From the NCBI GenBank assembly GCA_030550155.1, contig JAUQPZ010000013.1, forward strand, positions 1 to 41,135: DNA of 41,135 nucleotides. The letters are read 5' to 3'. The notes below the pieces were generated by a model, which saw only the letters and a program-made list of their open reading frames with translations, ran no database searches and was not told the origin of the DNA. Within the stretch, counting starts at the first letter, position 1; each line of letters begins with the position of its first letter. Positions 1 to 8,503 of this stretch are shown here, piece after piece. The position numbers and the translations under genes are program-made. This stretch comes from Thermoproteota archaeon (GTDB lineage: Archaea; Thermoproteota; Nitrososphaeria_A; Caldarchaeales; Calditenuaceae).

Positions 1-350
1 CCGGCAAAGTCATGCCCACCAAAACTCTTCAACCGATAAACCTCGACACACGCATTCGTCACATTATACCTGTCAGCAAAACCGACACCCGCAGGCATAA
101 CGGGCGTATCGCCTGGTAACGTAGTGTCAGGTGTTCCTTCCCAAGAGTCAGTGACAAGCTTCAGCCAAGCAGAATACTTCGGCTGAGCAACCGACACACC
201 AAGCATCGAGACACCCACAAGAACCGGCGTCAACAACAGCACAGCCAGCAAAGCAGCCTTCGCTACATCCGCAGCACCTAAACTACGATGCCCACGACCA
301 TTATCGGGCATTTCCCAATCACGCAGCCCAAACAACCAAAAACCAACCAT
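1..350 (-). CDS. Hypothetical protein with N-terminal hydrophobic segment, truncated at window start
   Basis: Open minus-strand frame from ATG at 350 to the window edge (MVGFWLFGLRDWEMPDNGRGHRSLGAADVAKAALLAVLLLTPVLVGVSMLGVSVAQPKYSAWLKLVTDSWEGTP...). One predicted TM/signal segment. Not in the ORF track because it is incomplete. Confidence 0.55.
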   Translation of the reverse strand, partial: MVGFWLFGLRDWEMPDNGRGHRSLGAADVAKAALLAVLLLTPVLVGVSMLGVSVAQPKYSAWLKLVTDSWEGTPDTTLPGDTPVMPAGVGFADRYNVTNACVEVYRLKSFGGHDFA

Positions 351-635
351 AAAGACCCAACTATTCTAGGACGATTCCAAACCCTAGAACAAACCAGAAG
401 AGAAGCTCAAAAACCCGAAAAACAACCCTATATAAACCCCCCAAACCCACCACAAACACACCAACAGGCCAAAAACAAAGAGAAGACAAACCCCCCGACA
501 CCCTCAGCCAAAAGCAGATAACCCACATAAACACTCTAAATCATCAACAAACAACCAAAAACCCCAAAAGACACCCTAGAGCCTAAATCAGTTCAGGCTA
601 AAACCACAACCCCCAACTCCAAAGAAAGAACAAGA

Positions 636-1211
636 CTAGCTGAGACCAAGCCTAGCCTTTATCTCAGCAATATCCCTCTCCAACCGCGCCAACCTCTCAT
701 CCAACATAGTCTTCAAATCACTCCTCAAACCCCTCACCTCACCCAAAATCTCACCCGACAACTTCAAAGAAACATCGCGAAAGTCACGAAACTCCTGACG
801 AAACTCTCGAAACTCCTGGCGAAACTCCCGGAACTCCTGACGAAAATCGCGAAACTCCCCCCGATAATCCGTAAAAATAGCCTGCATGGCCCCAAATCCC
901 TCCTGGAGCTCGTCAGCAAGCCTACCATACATGATCTGGAAGGCCTTGAGCCTAGGTCTCGGCCTTACCTCCTCAACCACAATCTCCCTAACAACGGCCG
1001 GGGGCGGTGGAGACCTTATCCTTGAGAGAAAAGAATCAACCAGTCCATCCTCACCTTGGACGAAAACAATAACAGAACCATCCAGCTCATTCCTAACATA
1101 TCCAGCGAGGCCCAGCTCCTGGGCCACCTCAAGCACATGCCTCCTATAACCCACCCTCTGGACGCGACCGAGAACCTTGACAGAGACCGCCCTCAACACC
1201 CACCAACCCAC
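636..1211 (-). CDS. Acylphosphatase domain protein with C-terminal coiled-coil repeat tail
   Basis: N-terminus VKVLGRVQRVGYRRHVLEVAQELGLAGYVRNELDGSVIVFVQGE matches the acylphosphatase signature; the tail has (EFRDFRQ)n heptads. Confidence 0.8.
   Translation of the reverse strand: MGWWVLRAVSVKVLGRVQRVGYRRHVLEVAQELGLAGYVRNELDGSVIVFVQGEDGLVDSFLSRIRSPPPPAVVREIVVEEVRPRPRLKAFQIMYGRLADELQEGFGAMQAIFTDYRGEFRDFRQEFREFRQEFREFRQEFRDFRDVSLKLSGEILGEVRGLRSDLKTMLDERLARLERDIAEIKARLGLS
776..857 (-). repeat. Tandem ~21-nt repeat encoding EF-R-[DE]-F-R-Q heptads
   Basis: Repeated cgaaactcctg[ag]cgaaactc units; protein EFRDFRQEFREFRQEFREFRQEFRDFRD. Confidence 0.75.
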
Positions 1212-1260
1212 CCTCTACACGAAATATATCTTTTACCACACGATCGAGAAAAAAGATACG

Positions 1261-2067
1261 CTATACACGCAAACCAGACCTAGACAAGAGAAGAGAGACT
1301 GCAAAAACCGCTATCAGAATAAAGACAGTCGCGGCTCCAGGTGCGATGTCAAGGAGATAGGAAAGGACGACACCGGCGAGAAGAGAAGCCTCACCGAAAA
1401 CGACGGAGAACAAGATGGCCCTACGCATAGAAGAGACCAGAAGACCAACCGCCATCACAGGAACAACAATAAGCGCGGTAACAAGAAGCACGCCCACAAT
1501 CCGAACACTCACAGCCACCGCGAGCCCCGTGACAAGCGCAAACAAAACCTCATACAACGACACATTCACCCCCCTAATCCTCGCCAACTCCTCACTCACA
1601 GTATATAGCAACACCCTACCAAAGTTCCTGACAACAAAGACGAAGGCAAAGACCGCGACCAACAGACCAGCCACAATATCCTCGACCTGCACCGCCAACA
1701 AGCTCCCAAAAAGAACAGACCCCAAACTAACACGAGCACCCCTAGAAATCGCCAAGGAGGCCATCGCGGCGCTGAAAGAGAGAAGAATAGCCAAAACCTG
1801 GTCACCCGAGAGACCCAGCCCCCTCACAAGCCTCAAAGCAGCAAACACACCGACCACTACAGCAACATACGCCGCCAGCACACCAGACACACCAAAAAAC
1901 GCACCCAACGCCAAAGAAGCCAAGACAAAGTGAGAAGACGAGTCACCCAGAAGAGAGAGCTTCTTAGGCACAATAAAACACCCCACAAAGGGAAGGAGGA
2001 AACCCGCCACCAAGGCGGCCAAGAACGCCCTCTGCATGAAGGGCTGAAGAAAAATCTCAGGGAGCAA
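1261..2067 (-). CDS. Metal ABC transporter permease (ABC-3 family, ZnuB/MntB-like)
   Basis: MQRAFLAALVAGFLLPFVGCFIVPKKLSLLGDSSSHFVLASLALG is typical of ABC-3 permeases; operonic with ATPase and SBP. Confidence 0.88.
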   Translation of the reverse strand: MLPEIFLQPFMQRAFLAALVAGFLLPFVGCFIVPKKLSLLGDSSSHFVLASLALGAFFGVSGVLAAYVAVVVGVFAALRLVRGLGLSGDQVLAILLSFSAAMASLAISRGARVSLGSVLFGSLLAVQVEDIVAGLLVAVFAFVFVVRNFGRVLLYTVSEELARIRGVNVSLYEVLFALVTGLAVAVSVRIVGVLLVTALIVVPVMAVGLLVSSMRRAILFSVVFGEASLLAGVVLSYLLDIAPGAATVFILIAVFAVSLLLSRSGLRV

Positions 2068-2071
2068 GTCC

Positions 2072-2809
2072 CTAGTGCCCGTGCCTCACGAGATAGACGT
2101 GAAACCCATAGATATTGCAGAGCTGCTCAGAGCCCACCAAGTCACTTATATCGCCATCGAAGAGAGCACCCCTATTAACACAGATAACCCGCGACGCAAC
2201 AGTCGAGAGAGCCGCGATATCATGCGTGGCGATAATCGCTGAAAGCCCCCACTCATCCCGAAGCCTCCCAAGAAGCCCGATCAGCGCAACCACTCCCCCC
2301 TGATCCAGATAAACAGTAGGCTCATCCAACAGCAATAGCTCAGGCCTATTAATTAGGGACGCGGCGAGCAGGATTTTCTGGAAATTACCCCCCGAGAGGC
2401 CGTTAATGCTCTGCCCCAGAATCCTCGAGGGGTTCTCGACCCCCACGAGCTCAAGAGCCTCCTCCGGCTCGAACCCCCTCTCAACGACTTTAGAAGCGTG
2501 CAAGAACTCGCCAACACTGATAGGCATCCTCTCAAAATAAGAGACCGCATTCTGCGGGAGATACCCTATCCTCCACCATTCCTTGAATCGTCTAACATCC
2601 TGGCCGAAGACCCTGACTACTCCCCGTTCAGGCCTAACCAAGCCAACAATGGCCTTGAGGATGGTTGACTTACCTCCACCATTCGGCCCTAAGAGAAAGA
2701 CAACCTCACGCTCGCCAAGACTGAACGAGACATTACTAACCGCATGAACACCCCTCACATAGGAGATGGCGACATCCTCGAACGAGACCACGTTTTTAAC
2801 CGCATTCAA
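2072..2809 (-). CDS. Metal ABC transporter ATP-binding protein (ZnuC-like)
   Basis: Walker A GPNGGGKST, signature LSGGNFQKILLAASLINRPELLLLDEPT. Confidence 0.9.
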   Translation of the reverse strand: MNAVKNVVSFEDVAISYVRGVHAVSNVSFSLGEREVVFLLGPNGGGKSTILKAIVGLVRPERGVVRVFGQDVRRFKEWWRIGYLPQNAVSYFERMPISVGEFLHASKVVERGFEPEEALELVGVENPSRILGQSINGLSGGNFQKILLAASLINRPELLLLDEPTVYLDQGGVVALIGLLGRLRDEWGLSAIIATHDIAALSTVASRVICVNRGALFDGDISDLVGSEQLCNIYGFHVYLVRHGH

Positions 2810-3749
2810 ACCCCTCCACCAGCGCCTTGATATTCGAACGCATCAAATAGACATAACCTTTACCCGCCTTAACATCCTCAAGCGTCAAAGACTCGCCAGT
2901 ATAAAGCATCATCACCTCTACCCCATACTCACGGCTCAGAGATGAAATAACAGGAGAGACGACACCATCCTCCGCATAAATAATACACAGCCCCTTTATA
3001 ACCTCAATCACTTCGCCGAGATGCTGAGGAGTAGGTTCCTCTTCCTCAGGACCAAGCACGGCGATAACTCTCAGACCATAGGCCTCCGCAAAATACCTAA
3101 AAGCGTTATGCTGCGCGACAAATAGCCTCCCACGGTAAGGCTTTAACTCCCCTAATGCCTCACTATGAAGAGCCTCAAGCTCATTGATAAGCGAGGCTGA
3201 GTTCTCCCTTATCTTTGAGGCCAAATCCGGAAACTTCTGGGATAGCTTCTCGGCCACATCCTTGACGACGATCTGTACATTCAAGGGATTGAGCCAGAAG
3301 TGCACGTCAAATGATCCATGGCCCTCATGGCCCCCATGTTCGTCGTTAATCGGAAGCAGCTTAACATTCTTAGCAGCCTCAAAATGCTCTACGCCCGTTG
3401 CCTCCGCAAGACTTACAGCCCACTCATCAAGCCCCTCCACGGTCCAGATAAGCAACCTCGCCCTAGATACTGCCTTCACGGTCTCTGGGGTAGGCTCCCA
3501 ATCATGAATCTCAACACCGGGCGGAAGAGCCTGAACTACTTCAATCTCGCCCCCTCCCAACCGGTACACAATCTCGGCAAGCAGCCCCCACGTGACCGCC
3601 ACAACTCTCTCGCCCCGCTGCTGAGGGGCTAATGTAAGAAAGAAGACTGCAACTAGAGCAGATATAATGACTGCGCTCACGACCATAGATACAATTACAC
3701 GCCTTGAGACCATCGCAGGAAAATTTAGGCTGAGCCTAAATTTAAGCAT
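2796..3749 (-). CDS. Metal ABC transporter substrate-binding protein (ZnuA-like); start may be the internal ATG at 3713
   Basis: His-rich loop NDEHGGHEGHGSFDVHFWLNPLNVQ typical of ZnuA/TroA proteins; hydrophobic N-terminus after MVSRR. Confidence 0.88.
   Translation of the reverse strand: MLKFRLSLNFPAMVSRRVIVSMVVSAVIISALVAVFFLTLAPQQRGERVVAVTWGLLAEIVYRLGGGEIEVVQALPPGVEIHDWEPTPETVKAVSRARLLIWTVEGLDEWAVSLAEATGVEHFEAAKNVKLLPINDEHGGHEGHGSFDVHFWLNPLNVQIVVKDVAEKLSQKFPDLASKIRENSASLINELEALHSEALGELKPYRGRLFVAQHNAFRYFAEAYGLRVIAVLGPEEEEPTPQHLGEVIEVIKGLCIIYAEDGVVSPVISSLSREYGVEVMMLYTGESLTLEDVKAGKGYVYLMRSNIKALVEGFECG
3722..3744. promoter_or_regulatory. Perfect 11-1-11 palindrome AAATTTAGGCT-G-AGCCTAAATTT, candidate metalloregulator operator
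   Basis: Read directly; sits just upstream of the likely ZnuA start at 3713. Resembles DtxR/MntR-type TTAGG..CCTAA boxes. Confidence 0.65.
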
Positions 3750-3996
3750 TCATTTACACCGCAGGCAAATCACCCTTCGGATAACGAATATCAGCCGAGA
3801 AAACTAATATAGTCGCCGAGTAAGGTGAGAAGTGAGATATGCCATCCCACGGCTCAATAACCAAGGCGGGTAAGGTGAGGAGCCAAACACCTAAGATTGA
3901 GCCTAAGCCACGCAGATCACCGAACCCACGAGAGAGAAACAGGAACAACTACGTGAAAAGGGTGCTGAACGCCGCTCCTGAACAGAGAGAGTAAGG

Positions 3997-4950
3997 ATGG
4001 ATGAGCCAATACTCTTAACCGGCGGCGCTGGTTTCATCGGCAGCCATTTACTTGACCGCCTAGTTGAGCGGGGTGTAGAGGTCGTAGTCCTCGATAACTT
4101 TTCGTCCGCGAGTTATGAAAACATCTCGCAACATCTCGGCAGTCCCCGCGTTAAGCTTGTTCGGGGAGATATAAGGGACAAAGAGACAGTTGAGAGATCA
4201 GCCATGGGGTGTAAGTCAGTTATTCATCTTGCTGCGAATCCGGAGGTTAGGATGGGTGACCCGGAAGAGCACATGGAGCACAACATCAGGGGGACTTTAA
4301 ACGTGCTTGAGGCTGGGAGAAAGATTGACGCTTCAATTGTGGCCTTCGCCTCCTCCTCCACAGTCTACGGTGAAGCCACCATACTACCGACTCCAGAGGA
4401 CTACTCGCCCATGAAGCCAATCTCCACCTACGGCGCATCCAAGCTAGCCTGCGAAGCCCTATTATCAGCCTACACCCACACATACAGCATCCCCGCGGTA
4501 GCCCTCAGATACGCCAACGTCGTCGGTCCCCGCGCAAGGCGTGGAGTGGTGTACGACTTCGTGAGAAAGCTCCTCGCAAACCCCCACACGCTCGAGATAC
4601 TCGGAGACGGAACTCAGAAGAAATCCTACATATGGGTCGAGGACGCGGTCGAAGCGACACTAGCTGCTGCCGAGAATGCAGGTAAAACTTTCGAAGCCTA
4701 TAACGTGGGCAGCGTCGACGCTATAACTGTCAGAGAGGTAGCAGATACCGTCTGTCAGGCTTTAGGGCTAGCAGGGGTTGAATACTCGTTTCTCGGTGGG
4801 CCTGGAGGGCGTGGGTGGCCTGGTGATGTGAAGTTCATGCACTTAGACATTAGGAAGCTTATGTCGCTGAATTGGAGGCCCAAGTATGCAAGCCGAGAAG
4901 CGGTGGCTAACGCGGCTAAGGCTCTGCAAAACGAGCTCGTAAAAGGCTAG
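3997..4950 (+). CDS. NAD-dependent NDP-sugar epimerase (GalE-like SDR)
   Basis: TGGAGFIGSHL, SSSTVYGEA, YGASK motifs. Confidence 0.9.
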   Translation: MDEPILLTGGAGFIGSHLLDRLVERGVEVVVLDNFSSASYENISQHLGSPRVKLVRGDIRDKETVERSAMGCKSVIHLAANPEVRMGDPEEHMEHNIRGTLNVLEAGRKIDASIVAFASSSTVYGEATILPTPEDYSPMKPISTYGASKLACEALLSAYTHTYSIPAVALRYANVVGPRARRGVVYDFVRKLLANPHTLEILGDGTQKKSYIWVEDAVEATLAAAENAGKTFEAYNVGSVDAITVREVADTVCQALGLAGVEYSFLGGPGGRGWPGDVKFMHLDIRKLMSLNWRPKYASREAVANAAKALQNELVKG

Positions 4951-4983
4951 CTCATACTAAGACCCGCTGGACAACGTGGTAGC

Positions 4984-5331
4984 CTACTTCTCTTGGGGCT
5001 TGGACTCGGCTGCCTCCTGAGAGAGCTCCTTTTCAATCTCTTCGAGGGGCTTGGGAGGAGGGGTGGTGGCAAGAGTATATCCTATCCAAGCCAGGACTCC
5101 AAGAATTAGTGCCACGCCTGCGAAGGCGGTTAGCTGCAGGACGAGCAGAGACCAGTTACTGAAGAGGACAAGCCAGCCATAGAGAATTATACCTACTATG
5201 CTTGCAACGAGTATTAATGCGCCGAGCTGTTGGTCTCGGGGCAAACCGCAGATATCGAGATTTGCCACGATATAAGTATTAAGCGTCCCGGCCGCCGCGA
5301 ATAAAGCATGGAAGCAGAATTTAGGGATCAT
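4984..5331 (-). CDS. Hypothetical integral membrane protein
   Basis: 115 aa with about three hydrophobic segments and a charged tail; convergent with the epimerase. Confidence 0.6.
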   Translation of the reverse strand: MIPKFCFHALFAAAGTLNTYIVANLDICGLPRDQQLGALILVASIVGIILYGWLVLFSNWSLLVLQLTAFAGVALILGVLAWIGYTLATTPPPKPLEEIEKELSQEAAESKPQEK

Positions 5332-5453
5332 GTCCTCTTTCCCAACGAGGTTTGAACGATGCTGGTATTATAACAACAATCTAGCTGGTAAATACATAAA
5401 TCACCATCAGGATACTTCGTGATAGAGCGTAGGCTGGGAGGAGAATTAGGGTA

Positions 5454-6425
5454 ATGGCTAAGAGAGCATCGTCCGAGGCTCAGGAATCTGTACATGTGGA
5501 GGATATAGTCTTGCTTCTTCTGAAGGAGAGGGTGGAGCAGGACCTTGTGCCCACCATCGTGCCGGGGAGCGGCGTATACTACGTTGTCGCCGGGTTCCAT
5601 ATACCTGCCGAGAGGCTGCTGCGAGGGTCTCAGAAGGGATTTTTCGAGGTGAAGAGACACCTCTCCTTCCCCTCATGCGGAACATGCAGATCAACTTCTC
5701 TGATACTTGAGATATTGTGTCCGAGCTGTAAGACGTCAGATCTTACGCGCATAGATCTGGTTGTGCATTACGAGTGCGGGTATATGGGGAGTGTGGAGGA
5801 GTTCTCGACTAAGAGCTACGGAGTCGTGGAGAGGTGTCCTAAGTGTGGGAAGACTTTGAAGAGGGTTGGGATAGACTATGGTAGGCCAGGGGTAGGCTTC
5901 CGCTGCCAGAACTGCAGGGAGATATTCCAGTATCCCCTCGTAAATGTGAGGTGTGATGGAAACCATCAGACAACACTGGATAAAGTTAACCTTGAGAGAT
6001 ACCCGGTGCTCTCTCTGAGCAGAGAGTCGTGGAGGGTCAGCAGATTCGTAGATATGCTACAGATAATAGAGAATGAGCTGAGAAAGAGCTTAGACCTCGA
6101 CGTTAGCATTCTCGAAATGGTCAGGGGGAGAAGCGGCGTGCCACACCTCATCCACATGTTGATTCGGAGTTCAGATAAAGATGTGGCTTTGATGGTGCTG
6201 GACGAGCAGACAGAGTTAACCGAAGCGATGAATGTTGTATCTAAAAATATTGACCTCGGAATCCACTTCATAGTCCTCATGGATGAGAGAAAAGCAGAGG
6301 AACTTAGCAGGCTGCTTAACCCTCAATACTTCACAGTGATACCTGTGAATTTCCAGAACGTTGACGAGATAAGATACAAGCTGGTTGAGTCGGTGTATTC
6401 GATTGTCGCGGCGAGAGGGGTTTAA
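5454..6425 (+). CDS. Multi-zinc-ribbon protein with C-terminal alpha/beta domain, possible TackOD1-like output domain
   Basis: CGTC, CPSC, CPKC, CQNC knuckles followed by a domain with VALMVLDEQTELTEAMNVV..GIHFIVLMDERKAEEL. Confidence 0.6.
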   Translation: MAKRASSEAQESVHVEDIVLLLLKERVEQDLVPTIVPGSGVYYVVAGFHIPAERLLRGSQKGFFEVKRHLSFPSCGTCRSTSLILEILCPSCKTSDLTRIDLVVHYECGYMGSVEEFSTKSYGVVERCPKCGKTLKRVGIDYGRPGVGFRCQNCREIFQYPLVNVRCDGNHQTTLDKVNLERYPVLSLSRESWRVSRFVDMLQIIENELRKSLDLDVSILEMVRGRSGVPHLIHMLIRSSDKDVALMVLDEQTELTEAMNVVSKNIDLGIHFIVLMDERKAEELSRLLNPQYFTVIPVNFQNVDEIRYKLVESVYSIVAARGV

Positions 6426-7914
6426 AAAGCGTGTCGTCATTGCCACCACCTTCATAGCTATTGTTCTGTTTTTCCTTTTCGCGTTTACAAGGCCCTCCCT
6501 CCTTGTCCTCGCATACTCTATAACGATATTCTATATCCTATGGGGCGGATACCATATACTGATAACTATTAGAGGTGTTGGACCGGTCTTCACACCTACA
6601 GGTCCTCCAAACAGGTTTCCAAAAGTATCCCTCATAATTCCAGCAATGAACGAGCCGATACTACCCCGCACAATAGAGGTTGTGATGGGTTACATATCTT
6701 ATCCACAGTCGCTGAAGGAGGTTCTCGTAGTTACCGACGACCCGTTAGGAGAGCGCATATCGTCGTTCACGCAGCAGAAGTATCCAAGCAATGTGCGTGC
6801 ACTAGCTAGGAGGGCTTTCTTCCCTACCAAGCCCAGTGCCTTAAACGACGCTTTACCACTCTGTTCAGGCGAGATAGTCGGAATAGTTGATGTAGAGGAC
6901 ATCCCAGATTCGGATGTTCTACAAAAGGCAGTTGCGGCGCTGGTTAACCACAGGTATGACGCGGTCCAAGCGATACTCAGAATAGTCAACGAGGAGGATT
7001 CATGGATAACAAAGGTGTTCGCATATGAGTATGCCGGATGGTTTAGGGTGTGGTTGAACGGGAGGGCGCGGTTGGGCCTATACACTCCGCTGGGAGGCAC
7101 TGGTAATTATTTCTGGAAGTCAAGCGCAGTGCAGGTGGGTTGTTGGGACTCTCTAAATGTCGCGGAGGACGCGGAGCTCGCAGTCCGCATGACCCTCGCA
7201 AAGATGAGGATCGGGGTGATCGATGCCAGGCACTGGGAGGAAGCCCCGGCATTCTTTAAGAAATGGCTGAGACAGAGGACTAGATGGTATAGGGGGTGGC
7301 TTCAGAGCCTTTGGAAATACCTCCCACTACTGCCTAGGCTGGGGGTTGTGAAAAGGATAGGGGTACTACGGTTTTTCTCGATACTGATTATGCTCTGCTC
7401 ACCGCTTGTCGTTTTGCTTAACTGGGTAAGCTTCGCCCTGACAGGCCTCTGGGTCCTCGAGTTCTACGGGATGACGCCGCCGCTTCTAAGCGGAGTTTTC
7501 CCCACATGGGCGATACTGCCAGTATTCTTAAACATCATATTCATATCGACGTGGCTGATCGGCGGCAGACTTGAAAAAGTCCGAACACCGTGGTGGAAAG
7601 TTATTCTTCCAATGCTGGTCTACTCCTACTTGATGATGCCACTTGCGAGCCTTAGGGCGCTTTATCAGGAGATAGCCAAGCCTGTGGGGTGGGAGAAGAC
7701 TGAGCATCCGGGCCGAGGTGTTGTCGGATTCGTAACTGAGTCTAAGACCAAAGTATCGGTTGCCGAAAAAACGGAGGGCGAGGAGACTCGCGCGGTTGTG
7801 AGGGCTGAGGGAATATCGGAGCTCAAGGCAATGATTATATGGATAATAGTCCTCCTCCTCGACCTAGCGCTGATAAGTATCCTGCTAGCTTTCCCATCTC
7901 TCAAGGTTTTCTAA
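6385..7914 (+). CDS. Membrane glycosyltransferase family 2 (processive, cellulose-synthase/NAGT-like)
   Basis: VSLIIPAMNEP, VDVEDIPD, ED(A)ELAVRM, QRTRWYRGW (QxxRW), flanking TM helices. The start probably lies after 6425. Confidence 0.88.
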   Translation: MSRCIRLSRREGFKKRVVIATTFIAIVLFFLFAFTRPSLLVLAYSITIFYILWGGYHILITIRGVGPVFTPTGPPNRFPKVSLIIPAMNEPILPRTIEVVMGYISYPQSLKEVLVVTDDPLGERISSFTQQKYPSNVRALARRAFFPTKPSALNDALPLCSGEIVGIVDVEDIPDSDVLQKAVAALVNHRYDAVQAILRIVNEEDSWITKVFAYEYAGWFRVWLNGRARLGLYTPLGGTGNYFWKSSAVQVGCWDSLNVAEDAELAVRMTLAKMRIGVIDARHWEEAPAFFKKWLRQRTRWYRGWLQSLWKYLPLLPRLGVVKRIGVLRFFSILIMLCSPLVVLLNWVSFALTGLWVLEFYGMTPPLLSGVFPTWAILPVFLNIIFISTWLIGGRLEKVRTPWWKVILPMLVYSYLMMPLASLRALYQEIAKPVGWEKTEHPGRGVVGFVTESKTKVSVAEKTEGEETRAVVRAEGISELKAMIIWIIVLLLDLALISILLAFPSLKVF

Positions 7915-7924
7915 GCCAAGTTTA

Positions 7925-8503
7925 TTGGTCTCCAGTACGCGTCATATACATGTGAGGGCTAGGGATACAGGTCTAGTAGCTGCATGGATAGCGTATGTCT
8001 TTATCGCTGCTGCTATCGCCCTATCGCCCTGGTTCAGCTTCTATGATAACGCCTTAAGCGACCTCGGCAACTATGCAAGACAGGGCCCCCTCGCCGCAAT
8101 CTTTAACATAGGCTTAGTCGCCTCGGGAGCGCTAGCCACGGTCACTGCGGCCCTGATAATTCGTGCGGGCGGGGGCCGTCTAGTCTTACCTTGGTCGGTG
8201 CTTCTCTTTGCGGCTGGAGTAGACCTTGTCTTGGTAGGCATTTTGTCAGAAGACTTCGGCGCAGCCCACTTTGTCGTCTCGGTTATCCTCTTCACACTCT
8301 TCAGCCTGACATTACTGGTTTACGGTGCATGCTCTCTTATGTCTAGGGGCTGGTGGGCCGGGACTTACGCTTTGGTGGCTGGCCTTGTCAGCGCGGCTAT
8401 ATGGATGGTCGATTGGCCTTGGAGGGGTGTCGCAATCCAGGAGCTAGCGTCCTCGCTTTTGATATCGGTGGGTCTCACAACCGTAGCCTTCAGACACGGC
8501 TAG
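7925..8503 (+). CDS. DUF998 family membrane protein
   Basis: SPWFSFYDNALSDLGNYA motif and six hydrophobic segments. Confidence 0.75.
   Translation: MVSSTRHIHVRARDTGLVAAWIAYVFIAAAIALSPWFSFYDNALSDLGNYARQGPLAAIFNIGLVASGALATVTAALIIRAGGGRLVLPWSVLLFAAGVDLVLVGILSEDFGAAHFVVSVILFTLFSLTLLVYGACSLMSRGWWAGTYALVAGLVSAAIWMVDWPWRGVAIQELASSLLISVGLTTVAFRHG

Noticed and set aside
288-521. Plus-strand 77-aa Pro/Lys-rich ORF
   Set aside because: Explained by the A/C-rich composition (few stop codons possible); overlaps the minus-strand frame and has no recognisable domain.
580-599. Inverted repeat AGCCTAAA-TCAG-TTCAGGCT downstream of the acylphosphatase gene
   Set aside because: 7 of 8 pairs and T-rich sequence after it on the minus strand could be a terminator, or a distant relative of the znuA palindrome, but it is too short and imperfect to claim.
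776-857. Short regularly spaced repeats considered as CRISPR
   Set aside because: Period of 21 nt with no unique spacers; in frame and encodes heptads, so it is a coding tandem repeat.
1177-1933. Long plus-strand ORFs (1177-1608, 1415-1933)
   Set aside because: Antisense to a clear ABC-3 permease gene; low-complexity Thr/Arg-rich products.
3754-3948. 64-aa minus-strand ORF between znuA-like gene and epimerase
   Set aside because: No recognisable motif and it occupies the probable divergent promoter region; cannot be supported.
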